DNA of 64,000 bases from Leptasterias polaris (Eukaryota; Echinodermata; Asteroidea; Forcipulatida; Asteriidae): NCBI GenBank assembly GCA_037783415.1, contig JAZGTN010000012.1, positions 186,001 through 250,000 of the forward strand, in the 5' to 3' direction. The position numbers and the translations under genes are program-made. Numbering within the stretch: position 1 is the stretch's first letter; each line of letters opens with the position of its first letter. Positions 1-9,438 of this stretch are shown in pieces. The notes below the pieces were generated by a model, which was given only the letters and a program-made list of their open reading frames with translations, was not told where the DNA came from and made no database searches.

Positions 1-1
1 G

Positions 2-1834
2 AATTCAAATGAGACTTTAGCCCTTCCAGAGGCAGTTAGGCAGGCTGGAGGAGCATGTCTGAGGATGCATGAAGGGAAGAAGAAGCAAGACATTTGTGAT
101 CAGTCATTTAAGATTAAAAAGACTACAGCCTCTCAATCTGATGGGATACCCTCTCCTATCCCGTGTGCTATGATCTCTAAAGATGCCAACGAGATATCTG
201 TGGAGCCAGATGCAACCAGCTGCAAGGGAAGCACACACAATGATGCTGAATCAAGAATCGTGCCAAACCAAGATCCTATAATTCCATCGGTTATAACTGA
301 TGACAAAACTACGCAATCTGTGGATAATGCTGTTTGTGAGATACCAGGGAATAAGAATGTACTTGGGCTTGAGATAGGAAGGCCACCTAGTGCTGAATCA
401 ATTACGTTGTCGGAAACATCACCAGACAGTGGAATCTCACAGAGCTATAGCTGTAATATCGACGAGTTGACTATTGATCAACCGTCATCAATGATTATTA
501 ATGAGGACAGCTTTCCTCCTTGGCTGCCACGAGAAAGCCCATCTTCTGATCTGTGTACATGTAAGTCAAGGGGAAAAAATGACATGGTAGATGACCAAAG
601 TCAAAATAACGGCAACACTAGTGGTGAAAGTGAAGTAGTATTCTTGGGGAAAACAAACTACACCAATATTGTAGAAGATGAACTCATAGAAAACACTGAT
701 GGTGAGTGTGGGGAAGATGTCCCTCCATCTGGCTCAGACAGTGGTATAAACATTAACGACACTTCTAGAAACTCTGAAAAGAGGAATGTTAATTGTCCCG
801 AAATGGCGAGCAGTGATATAAAATATGTGACTTGGAGCAACTATCGTAGCAGCCTCCATGATTCTGAAGTCTCCCCGTCTGCATCATCATCCAGCAAGAA
901 CTTCAATCGCAAACCTCGGAATTCACCAAGCATTTCTCCAGTAACCCTGCCAATCAAACCATCATTATTGTCTCTGGATGACCAGGACAGGCAAGACAGT
1001 CCCAGTAGTCTCTGCTTCCCTGGGGAGTCTATGCGGTGTCCAGAAAAATGTACTGACAGAGATGAAAACACCAATATAAAGACAAACCTTCCTACTCCCG
1101 AGAGAATAATGATTCAAAAGTCCTTACATAATGTGTACTCTAAAATACATAAACTGTCCAAAGTCCAGCATGAGGAAATCTCAAAGGAGTCACCCGCAAC
1201 AAGTTGTCTTCCATCTGAAAAAAGGGAACCCAAAGGATCCCTAGCAAAGATACACTCGGCAAATTCATCTAAAATCCAATCGCCAGAATGCACAGCGCCA
1301 GACAAACGCGAGACTGTCTTTGATAGCCCCATTGCTCATAACTCAAAATGCCCTTTTTGTGCTGGCTGCAAATCTAAGCATGGAAATGAATCCCCGTCTA
1401 CCTCGACGGAAAGCTCAACCGATGCAGCTTCGCGGCCGATGCTTCTACGCTCTAATTCTCAGAGTTGCATTTCAACATTTTCCCTGTCTCCCACTTTTGG
1501 CAAGGTTAGTCCATGCCATCCTAGACTGTACAGGGCGTTACTGGCATCAGGGTCGAAGCAGCCGACACGAAGCTCTCCGAGAACTACCAGCCCTACCTTC
1601 CCAAAGCTTGCAAGAAATAATCAATCACCACTTCTAAGCTCTCATCCTTCACGTATCAACAAAAGCCCCCACTCGTGCCAGACATCCTCTCATCGCAACC
1701 CAGGATCGTGGCCCAAGAAGCATCACTCAACTTCAAGAAATGACCCCAAGTCATCAACAGGGCCCCCTAAATCTTTAAAAATTACAACTCTGGACTCGAA
1801 GAAAACAAAAGGCAGAGTGAAATTATTCTTCTAA
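2..1834 (+). CDS. Partial 3' exon of an unrecognised Ser-rich protein
   Basis: I do not recognise this protein. The frame is open from base 2 to the TAA at 1832-1834 (610 codons), so the exon probably starts left of the window; an internal ATG at 65 is possible but not required. The product is rich in Ser, Pro, Thr, Asn and Lys, with many Ser-Pro pairs, no membrane segment and no folded domain I can name, so it is probably a disordered C-terminal region. Counting from the ATG at 65, a DSG-type motif (DSGISQS, residues 121-127) resembles a beta-TrCP phosphodegron, and a CPFCAGC cluster lies near residue 432. The C-terminus is basic and ends KLFF. Such a long open frame, with codon use unlike the flanking AT-rich DNA, argues that it is real. 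Confidence 0.75.
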   Translation, partial: NSNETLALPEAVRQAGGACLRMHEGKKKQDICDQSFKIKKTTASQSDGIPSPIPCAMISKDANEISVEPDATSCKGSTHNDAESRIVPNQDPIIPSVITDDKTTQSVDNAVCEIPGNKNVLGLEIGRPPSAESITLSETSPDSGISQSYSCNIDELTIDQPSSMIINEDSFPPWLPRESPSSDLCTCKSRGKNDMVDDQSQNNGNTSGESEVVFLGKTNYTNIVEDELIENTDGECGEDVPPSGSDSGININDTSRNSEKRNVNCPEMASSDIKYVTWSNYRSSLHDSEVSPSASSSSKNFNRKPRNSPSISPVTLPIKPSLLSLDDQDRQDSPSSLCFPGESMRCPEKCTDRDENTNIKTNLPTPERIMIQKSLHNVYSKIHKLSKVQHEEISKESPATSCLPSEKREPKGSLAKIHSANSSKIQSPECTAPDKRETVFDSPIAHNSKCPFCAGCKSKHGNESPSTSTESSTDAASRPMLLRSNSQSCISTFSLSPTFGKVSPCHPRLYRALLASGSKQPTRSSPRTTSPTFPKLARNNQSPLLSSHPSRINKSPHSCQTSSHRNPGSWPKKHHSTSRNDPKSSTGPPKSLKITTLDSKKTKGRVKLFF

Positions 1835-2277
1835 AAAATCAAATATAAAGCCAAATTATCAGAAAATAGCAGTATCAAATATTATTTGAATGTATTTATT
1901 GTGTCTAACATACTGATTAAGGCAGAGATCTTTTAAAAAAAAGAAAAGTGATTATTTGCATCGTGAAAACAGAGTCTTGTAAAGTTTGGGAAATATTTTG
2001 AAAAGTAAGCGCCGTTTTGTACTGGCCGAAGTTTATGCTTAAAATTTTTTTGAAATACAAACAAAACATAAAAAAAGAATTAAAAAAAGAAGATTTATTT
2101 ATACATACACATTTAATACTCCTTTCCCAATGTGTAAATACATGTAAATATAATTTAGTATCTGATTTCCATCTTTTAATCTTTGAGAAAGACTCTGCTA
2201 GCCTAGAAACATGATGCCATTCATAATTCCTTGGTAAGCAGTTTGCAACAGCCATTCTTTTGGGGTCAATAATAAAT

Positions 2278-2507
2278 AATAGTAATATTGGTGGCGTATT
2301 GTACAGTGCTCAAATCCCTAATAATTTCATTCTCTAAACCATCTCAGCTCCTTGGGGAGTATACATCATGTGCTACCAAGAATGTTGCGCATCAAGCTAA
2401 TCCATCACATGGACCATCTCTGCCTTCAGAGGTACTGTTTTTACTCCTGTGTGAAGAGAAGCATTTATGGTTAAATGTCTTACACAAGGGGATACGCATC
2501 ATGACCA
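2278..2507 (-). mobile_element. Truncated tRNA-type SINE body
   Basis: The sequence follows the body of the SINE at 39728-40076: an AAT-rich edge, a CTCAGCTCCTTGGGGAGTAT block, then a CCTGTGTGAAGAGAAGCA block and CACAAGGGGATACGCATCATGACC. The tRNA-like head is missing. The copy stops exactly where the palindromic MITE at 2508 begins. Confidence 0.5.
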
Positions 2508-2699
2508 GGGCCCAATTTCATAGAGCTGCTTCAGCACAAGAACTAGCTAAGTGCAACAAAATTATGCTTACCAGAGAAGGTTACCAGCTAAAATACTAGT
2601 TCACTTGTATCATTAGTAATTGGTATGCTGCTTATTTTTGCCGAGCAGAAATCTCTTAAGCAATATTTTCTGCTGAAGCAGCTCTATGAAATTGGGCCT
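2508..2699. mobile_element. MITE-1 copy (palindromic, GGGCCCAATTTCATAGAGC ends)
   Basis: A roughly 190-bp element whose ends are inverted copies of each other: it opens GGGCCCAATTTCATAGAGC and closes with the reverse complement (GCTCTATGAAATTGGGCC). The inner parts also mirror each other (CTTCAGCA and TGCTGAAG). At least five other copies occur in this window, so it is a dispersed non-autonomous family. No coding capacity. Confidence 0.8.
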
Positions 2700-4492
2700 G
2701 GGATTCCGCACACCCTGATAACTTTAATTATTACTAAAAAGCCACCAGAACTTTTGAGTCCAGTGCACTAGACTGCTCTACCAGGACAAACCACACAAAG
2801 ACTAATCTTCTTTCTATTTTTTCAATGCAATGTTCAGTTTTCACTTATTTTTCCCCCCCCCAAATGTTTGTTGATTTATCTCAGGTCAGGGATCTCAGTC
2901 TTGTAAATAAACTTAAAGGAACATACTTTGGTAATGACTTGAAACAAAATTGTGTTATTTTTATTTTTTTTAAAGATGGTGTTGGTAGTAAGGATCCTGC
3001 GAAATTATTTTGGCTGAAGTGCTCTCGTTGATTAGAAATCAATAAAAGCATGTCGAAAAATTTGGATCTCCAAAGTTTGCCTATGGGCGGCTTTGGGATG
3101 TACAAATTTCCGTGGTGTCTGTTTGTGAATGCTGCGGCCAGAGATGCAGTTCGTACCTGCTGTCAGCTCGCTAAACGTGGATAGATTTGATGTTCTTGAT
3201 GAGAATACTGTGACAGTTTTTGCCGTTTACTCAACAAGTGACTTTTATTGTAGCTTTATTAATCAGTAGGGTACCTTTAATGGGGATTATCTCTGTATGT
3301 AGAGGAAGCGGTTTAAGTTTAAGTAAGAAACATGATTGTTTGTGGTTAGTTTCTTGTTTATGTAAAGCGTTTTACCAGCTTGAAGATTGGTAGACTTCGT
3401 TCCAAGTCTGTGATCATGTTTTTGTTTTTTGCCTTATAGCCAATACGATGCAGCATGAAATAGTGTCTGTGTGCTGGACAGTGGCATTTTTGTGTGGTGT
3501 GGCTGATGCAAAAAAAAAATAACTGCGGTCTCAGACTTGAAATCAAGTATAGAAGATTAGTGACTTGACAGCTTGTTTTCCAAAAATAAATTGAAATACA
3601 GACTTCATCGATTAGCATGCATGTTGACTTTTGTAGATTTTGTATGCGGAGATAACTCATGTGTTTTTGTGTTTAATTTTTGTTACTTCTATCCACATCA
3701 AATGTCAAGACATTAGACATACATGTGTATGTCAGTGAGGAAGTAGGGTTCGGGTGATATCACTCATTGCCTAGCAGTGTTATTTCTCTGGGGAAAAAAT
3801 AATAGGGGTTGATACAATGATACATGTGCATTCACAAAGATTGAGGAATATCATATTTTTTTGTTTGTCATGCCTCCTCACCAACACAAAGAGTGTAATC
3901 ACTTGCAATTGGGGACCTCCTATTGTTCCTCTTTTGTTGTACTGTACTTTTAACTTTTTTGGGCAACGGCTGCCATTGGTTTTGTACCATACTTTCCAAC
4001 TGGGGACCTTTACCCAACCAGGTACTCGGGATTGTCCCGGTTTGAATAGGTATACCCACCCGCACACACACACAAATTGATCCCTTACTTTACACTCGGG
4101 CATCAGGTGGGGGCTGGCATTCCAAACACATTTTATGATTTAGTACAAGCTTTTTACATCACACATCTAATTGTGTTGGTTTCTAGTTTGAAAATTTGTA
4201 GTTGATTTTCATCCATTAGGTTTCATTTAAATCTATGCCTTACAAAACAATGAAAGTGACCAACAACATCATTGTATTTACTTGAGATTGTCTATTCAGT
4301 CATACTAGGCAAGACAGAATCACGACACTGTAGAAATGGAATTAACATCAAAATATGTATTTTATTAGTTCTTACATCTTTAATTTAGTACAGATCTGCA
4401 CATTTTTTATTCTTGTGTGCATATTCATTAAAGAGTGATACAAATGAACCACGTGTATCTTCCCATTGCTGTAAAACAGATGTACTGTGGAA

Positions 4493-4566
4493 TCAGGTTG
4501 GCTCAGTGGTTTCTTTCTCTGCTTTTCTCCCGAGTGGACACAGGTTCGAGTCCCACCTCAGCCATT
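4493..4566 (+). repeat. tRNA-like SINE head fragment
   Basis: An A-box-like GGTTGGCTCAGTGGTTTC is followed about 40 bp later by a B-box-like GGTTCGAGTCCCAC, the internal RNA polymerase III promoter layout. The ends do not form a clean 7-bp acceptor stem, so a tRNA-derived SINE is likelier than a functional tRNA gene. Confidence 0.4.
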
Positions 4567-4944
4567 GTTTTGCTTAACTAAATAATTCAGCACTGTTTGC
4601 TATCAATTCGAATGAACAACAAATACATGGAGTTTTAATTCTGACATTTTTTACTTGTAATGGCAGATGCAGTGACTGTGACGTCATTAGAATAAATGCT
4701 CTGTTTCCGTACATGTACAATGTTTTTGTAACTTCAGAAAACGCTGTGGGAAGTTTAGACGGCACAGATTTGTTGATAATGTCGACCTCAACTTTGAAGG
4801 CTTCAGTGATTTGTACTTTTACAATTGAATCTCAACTCTAAACAAAGGGATGCATTGTTCCGGACCTTCATATATACAGAGAAAAGAAACCTATGTTTTC
4901 CAGATACAAATTTCTTTCCTGGAGATCAGTGATTCCACATAATA

Positions 4945-5190
4945 TCAACTCTTGTCGCTCACAAAGGCTCCTGCTCTATCGACCCCTCCTTTTTGCAACA
5001 TTACCAACTGTCTATTTCCTCTTCGTAATAGATGTTCGATACGCAGTACATCAGAACGCTCTAGGGTGGCCCATTTGCGGAACTCATACTGCACATGGGA
5101 GGCCAGCCCTGGCTTTTGTTCAGCTAGCCGCATAAACTGCTTGTAGAGCTGTAGAACCTGACGTTGCAGTTTGCTGTGGCGGCCAGCCAT
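4945..5190 (-). CDS. SDHAF1: Succinate dehydrogenase assembly factor 1 (LYR family)
   Basis: Encodes an 81-aa protein that in animals acts in the mitochondrial matrix, helping iron-sulfur clusters enter the SDHB subunit of respiratory complex II. The ATG at 5190 opens MAGRHSKLQRQVLQLYKQF, aligning with the start of human SDHAF1. The stretch EFRKWATLERSDVLRIEHL matches the family core SDVLRIEYL, and GAFV near the end is also shared. The reading frame is intact and intronless, ending in TGA at 4945. It is shorter than human SDHAF1 (115 aa) because the poorly conserved tail is missing. Both family LYR-like tripeptides differ here: LYK at residues 15-17 and LLR near residue 54. A splice acceptor at 5299-5300 on this strand suggests a 5' UTR intron. 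A TTTATT on the plus strand at 4361-4366 (AATAAA on this strand) could be the poly(A) signal. Confidence 0.88.
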   Translation of the reverse strand: MAGRHSKLQRQVLQLYKQFMRLAEQKPGLASHVQYEFRKWATLERSDVLRIEHLLRRGNRQLVMLQKGGVDRAGAFVSDKS

Positions 5191-5298
5191 TGTTCATCAG
5201 GTCCAACCAACAGTCGTGTATCAATTTTGTCAATCAGTGATTTTCCTTGGATCATTGGGTGACGAGAATGTTACAATCCACTTTACTTGATTGACAGC
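5191..5298 (-). other. SDHAF1: Probable 5' UTR part of the SDHAF1 exon
   Basis: On the minus strand a good acceptor, TTTATTTTACAG then GCTGTCAATC, places the exon start at 5298. The 108 bases between it and the SDHAF1 ATG have no in-frame upstream extension of the protein. The upstream exon is unknown; a candidate donor lies at 9156 on the same strand. Confidence 0.45.
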
Positions 5299-5407
5299 CT
5301 GTAAAATAAAGACAATAGGAAAGGAATTAATCACAGTGTTAAATATTCTCTCCTTTGGCATTTTCATAGTTCTGATGGTTATTCAATATAAATACCACAT
5401 GTAGACC

Positions 5408-6072
5408 TTTTTTCAAAAAAGAGTACAGCGCCCCAGCCTTAAAACAAAAAAAAACACAGCGCCCCAGCCTTAAAAAAAAAAAAAGTACAGCACCCGGCAG
5501 CCAAAAAAAGAAAGAGTACAGCGCCCCAGCCTTAAAACAAAAAAAAGTACAGCGCCCCAGCCTTAAAAAAAAAAAAAGTACAGCACCCCAGCCAAAAAAA
5601 GAAAGAGTACAGCGCCCCAGCCTTAAAAAAAGAAAAAGAAGTACAGCACCCCAGCCAAAAAAAGAAAGAGTACAGCGCCCCAGCCTTAAAACAAAAAAAA
5701 GTACAGTGCCCCAGCCTTTAAACAAAAAAAAGAACAGCACCCCAGCCCAAAAAAGAAAGAGTACAGCGCCCCAGCCTTAAAACAAAAAAAAGTACAGCAC
5801 CCCAGCCAAAAAAAGAAAGAGTACAGCGCCCCAGCCTTAAAACAAAAAAAAGTACAGCACCCCAGCCTTAAAACAAAAAAAAGTACAGCACCCCAGCCAA
5901 AAAAAGAAAGAGTACAGTGCCCCAGCCTTAAAACAAAAAAAAGAACTGCACCCCAGCCAAAAAAAGTAAGAGTACAGCGCCCCAGCCTTAAAACAAAAAA
6001 AAGTACAGCACCCCAGCCAAAAAAAGAAAGAGTACAGCGCCCCAGCCTTTTTTCAAAAAGAGTACAGCACCC
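5408..6072. repeat. A-rich minisatellite array (about 30-bp units)
   Basis: About twenty tandem units alternate between two types: GTACAGCGCCCCAGCCTTAA followed by an A-tract, and GTACAGCACCCCAGCC followed by AAAAAAAGAAAGA. Together they make a composite unit of about 60 bp. The array ends at CAGCACCCTCAGCCCAG. It lies about 110 bp upstream of the SDHAF1 acceptor, probably within its 5' UTR intron. The 133-codon open frame on the minus strand is a by-product of the repeat. Confidence 0.9.
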
Positions 6073-6640
6073 TCAGCCCAGTTACTGGGACGCTGCAATT
6101 TGCTAGTACAACCGAAGATGTAAAACATTTTTAAAAGGAGTACAGCTACATTATCTGGCATAAATATGCAAGGAAATGCCCAAAAGTGTAAAAAAAAAAG
6201 GTGTTACTGGGTCCAGTAACTCCTCTTTTCCTTCCTCCATGGTAACTCTGACTATTGACTCTTTGCATATAAATGCACTTACACAGTTTACACAGGCTAT
6301 CCTGTCCGCCATTTTGGGAGTCAAAGTGTATACATAAAAAACCCAAAGGAATTGACTCCAAAATGGTAGCAATGGTAGATCCGCATTATGCAGCAGTGCA
6401 TTCTGCATTGTGCAAGGAGTCAATCATGTCATTGTCAATAGCCGATTCATACTTCAAGTGTCAGCAATTTTTTTAGTGAATTATGCAACACCAACAATCA
6501 TTACGCACCGTTTTCCAATTGTTACACAGAGAAAATTGCTTCACTTTTGCAATTTGCGAAAGTATGAACCGAGTTTATCACATGGTATGGATTTTGTTTA
6601 ATGGAAAATCAAATTTCAACACATTTCTAAAACAACCAAG

Positions 6641-6993
6641 TTAAAGGTATTATACAGGATTGGTAGAGCTGACAAAATAATCACAGACAGTGTTCATGTT
6701 TTATGTAATCAACCACATACATGAAATAACAAACCTGTGAAAATTTGAGCTCAATTGGTCACGAGAAAATAGTGAAAAGAGACCTTATGTGTTTTCTGTT
6801 TTTCAAACATCGACTAATTATCGCGCGCGATAAAAACTATTGTTTTACTCATTTCTCAGAAACGATAGCATTTTAGGCAAAAATATTTTAAGGAACCCTT
6901 TCTACCATTACTTACTTTAAATCATGTAAGTTATGTGTGAATCTGTGAACATTTGTGTTTTTCGATCTTACCAATAGTGTACAGGGCCTTTAA
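6641..6993. mobile_element. TTAA-flanked MITE-2, copy 1
   Basis: TTAA at 6641-6644 and 6990-6993 brackets a 345-bp element with ends AGGTATTATACAGGATTGG and CCAATAGTGTACAGGGCCT. Inner blocks (AATAACAAACCTGTGAAAA, CTCAATTGGTCACGAGAAAA) are shared with copies near 18736, 53423 and 53990. The centre carries a 16-bp perfect palindrome, TTATCGCGCGCGATAA, at 6818-6833. TTAA duplications with RRG-type ends suggest the Kolobok superfamily; piggyBac is the alternative. No coding capacity. Confidence 0.75.
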
Positions 6994-7042
6994 GTATGTT
7001 CCGTCCCAACTTGACAATCGTCCCAACTATAGTTGGGACCGG

Positions 7043-7965
7043 TCCCAACTTGAGTGTTCAAGTTGGGGCGTCCCAACTATAGTTGGGATCGCCCATAGGG
7101 ATAGCCTTCCGCGAAAGGAACCATGATCGATCGTGGGGACTGTGACATGCGGGCATGGAGCTGCTCCCCCTCCTGAACCTCAACCTGTGCATTAATTATG
7201 TGGGTTTTGAGCCCAGTTTTGGCTTTGGCTTAAGTAATAATAATAATACGCAGTTCTTATATAGCGCTTTATACTCCTGATGGGTGTCTCAAAGCACTCA
7301 TTATTTTTCCTAGTATGTGGAGTTATGTGTTAGTATGAGACCTATTCCTTTGCATAGCACCATGTAATGGTTTACAAGGTGCTGTGGCGCAATATGCAGC
7401 CAATCAAACCAGGAACACCAGGGCGAACCCCTTCTCTTTACGATAAGTGCACTGGGTTCTTTTACGTGCATTACACAACACACGGGACCTACGGCTTTAC
7501 GTCCCATCCGAAGGACGAAGCATGTGGTTAAGTGTCTTGCTTAAGGACACAAGCGTCATGACCGGGACTCGAACCCACACCCCGATGCTAAACCACCAGA
7601 ACTTGAATCCGATGCTCTTAACCACTCGGCCATGACAAAAAAAGCTAAAAAGGAGGTGGGAATAATCATAATGGAATAACATATATGCCTGAACATATTC
7701 CACCTTATTTACCCTGAAAAGTCTACTTTTTTGATTGACCTTCAAAATTATAATTTTTCTGGGATTGTGCTGCACACACCATAGAGCAAGGACTCTATGC
7801 ACACACACATACAACCTGCAAATGCAGATAACTCGATCCCCTGCTTGCTCCGCTAGTAGAAGTACCAGGAAGGAATATTCCTTCCTCCATCATGGTAGTA
7901 CACTGTACTAATACTACAGTCCCAACTACAGTTGGGACGCCCCAAGTTGAACACTCAAGTTGGGA
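7043..7965. mobile_element. Element with 46-bp terminal inverted repeats, carrying a SINE
   Basis: The 46 bases at 7043-7088 and 7920-7965 are inverted copies with two mismatches. Each arm contains smaller palindromes such as GTCCCAACTATAGTTGGGAC. Between them lie a SINE (7229-7637) and AT-rich sequence. The left arm is preceded by a further short copy of the motif at about 7007-7040. I cannot assign a superfamily. Confidence 0.6.
7229..7637 (-). mobile_element. tRNA-derived SINE, full-length
   Basis: Read on the minus strand it starts with a tRNA-Leu/Ser-like head (TGGCCGAGTGGTTAAGAG as A box, GTGTGGGTTCGAGTCCCGGT as B box), continues through a body with conserved blocks (CTTAAGCAAGACACTTAACC, GAACCCAGTGCACTTATCG) and ends in an (ATT)n tail at 7229-7247. 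Related copies are at 34797, 39728, 56594 and 61263. Confidence 0.8.
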
Positions 7966-8042
7966 AGTTGGGGCCGAACTCGCCCTGGCGGCCTTTCACT
8001 TTCGTATTTGTACTACAGTGACGTCCTGGATATCAGGTACCA

Positions 8043-8733
8043 TTTCTGGGGCGGAAAAATTTCAAAGCTTCATAAGTCAAATCTTACCTGCAAGAAGCCA
8101 CTAATTTCATAAGATTCACATTCCATGGCGGCATACATTTTGCTGCGGTGAATTTTGGACGTCATATATTCCTTATTAATCCGTCATTTTCGTGAAATAA
8201 TGCAGCTCCCAACGTTAAAGAAAACTCAATTTTGTTCGTTTTTTCACAGTGTCTGCCGTGCATACGCGCACATTCGCGTGTAAGATGCAGGATGCATGAC
8301 GCACATATCCTCACAGTGTCTGCCGTGCGTACACGCTTATTCGCGTGTAAGACGCAGGGTGCATCGTGCATTGCATTTGCATGTAAACGCTGTGCTGTCA
8401 AGATTCTGACCAAAAAGTGCGATATAAATTTGGTGCATTTTGCGGTATGCGTAATCTGCGCCCGCGCAGACATATGCGACACAAGCAAACGACCGCGTCT
8501 TGGTTTAAACTGTGTTTAAAGTTTGCAGAATTGTTAAGCGTTGAGAGCTGCATTATTTCATGAAAATGACGGATTGAGGAATATATCATAATAATATGTC
8601 ATCCAAAACCCACCGCAGCAAAATGTATGCTGCCATGGAATGTGAATCCAGTGAAATTAGTTGCTTCTTGCAGGTAAGATTTGAGTTATTAAGATTTGAG
8701 TTATGAAGCTTTGAAATTTTTCCGCCCCAGAAA
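8043..8733. mobile_element. Foldback element with arms of about 180 bp
   Basis: Inverted arms at 8043-8225 and 8530-8733 match over almost their full length, beginning TTTCTGGGGCGGAAAAATTT and including GGCAGCATACATTTTGCTGC-type blocks. The loop holds two tandem copies (8244-8310, 8311-8373) of a 67-bp, CpG-rich unit starting TCACAGTGTCTGCCGTGC. No transposase frame is visible. Confidence 0.75.
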
Positions 8734-9156
8734 CGTGCCCTAATATTTAGGACTCTGTATCTGTGTACAGCACAGAGGAAGAGTCCTATCTAGGGCTAGG
8801 GCCGAACAATAGTACACAGGCGCCTAGGCATGACATCGACAGGTGATCTCCATGCTGCAACTGAACTAGCCTAGCCACACAACACAAGTGCCAGTGAGTG
8901 GGGCTACAACTGAACTTGCACAAGCTACCCACGAATATGGAGATCGGGTGATACAGTAACTTTCCTTACAAGTGTAGTCTATAGATTTACAATAAAACTT
9001 AAAAGCAAAACGGTTGTAAATGGGCACTTGACTTAGTAGTGACTTACAATACATAGAGAGGGCTGATTTTGTAGCGAAATGTGTGATGATAGATAGTTCT
9101 TTAAAAATGACCGCCAAACTCCCTCTACGCGTTATTGTAGTGTACTTTGGATTTAC

Positions 9157-9260
9157 CTGTGGCACCAGTCTAATTCCCGCACCTTGAAATCTCCCGGATG
9201 ATGATACTCGTTGGTTGCCTACCAGCATAGCAAAATCCTACACAAATAATTCAAAAGGTT
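9157..9260 (-). other. Candidate 5' exon on the minus strand
   Basis: On the minus strand an ATG at 9228 opens 24 codons and ends at a good donor, CCACAG then GTAAAT (donor at 9156-9155). Splicing to the SDHAF1 acceptor at 5299 would keep an upstream ORF that stops before the SDHAF1 ATG, so it could be a 5' UTR exon. No transcript evidence is available. Confidence 0.25.
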
Positions 9261-9438
9261 AGCGCAAGGGTACCAGCGAGCGAAGGGCGTCCGTTTATAG
9301 ATGGATAAAATTACGCATCATGAACTCATCAATTCCAAAGCTTTGAGTCACAGGGGACTCCAAAGTTTTCGACTTGTCAGGATTTTTATAAACACCATTT
9401 CACATTGATGCGTTGTGGCGGGATTTCGTCTACAGAAG
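9240..9438. promoter_or_regulatory. Candidate bidirectional promoter region
   Basis: A repeat-free stretch between two outward-facing exon-like segments: a minus-strand donor at 9156 and a plus-strand donor at 9439 (CTACAGAAG then GTAAAG). It contains a TTTATAAA box near 9387 and several CpGs. Such a layout fits divergent transcription of SDHAF1 and a gene to the right, possibly PAK. This is an inference from signal spacing only. Confidence 0.25.

Larger units (their letters stand above)
1835..4492. other. 3' flank of the first gene, with repeat relics
   Basis: No gene is seen here. AATAAA signals at 2271-2276 and about 3041 could end the upstream transcript. If the distal one is used, its 3' UTR would carry several repeat relics: a piece of the TTTGAGAAAGACTCTGC foldback family near 2180-2260, a SINE body at 2278-2507 and a palindromic MITE at 2508-2699. 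From 2700 to 4492 I see only AT-rich sequence with small ORFs that look random. Confidence 0.5.

Noticed and set aside
5339..5740. 133-codon minus-strand ORF rich in Phe, Leu and Gly
   Set aside because: It is the translation of the A-rich minisatellite; the open frame follows from the unit length and composition.
5408..6072. CRISPR-like array
   Set aside because: Units are contiguous and divergent with no unique spacers, in a eukaryotic intron-rich context; it is a minisatellite.
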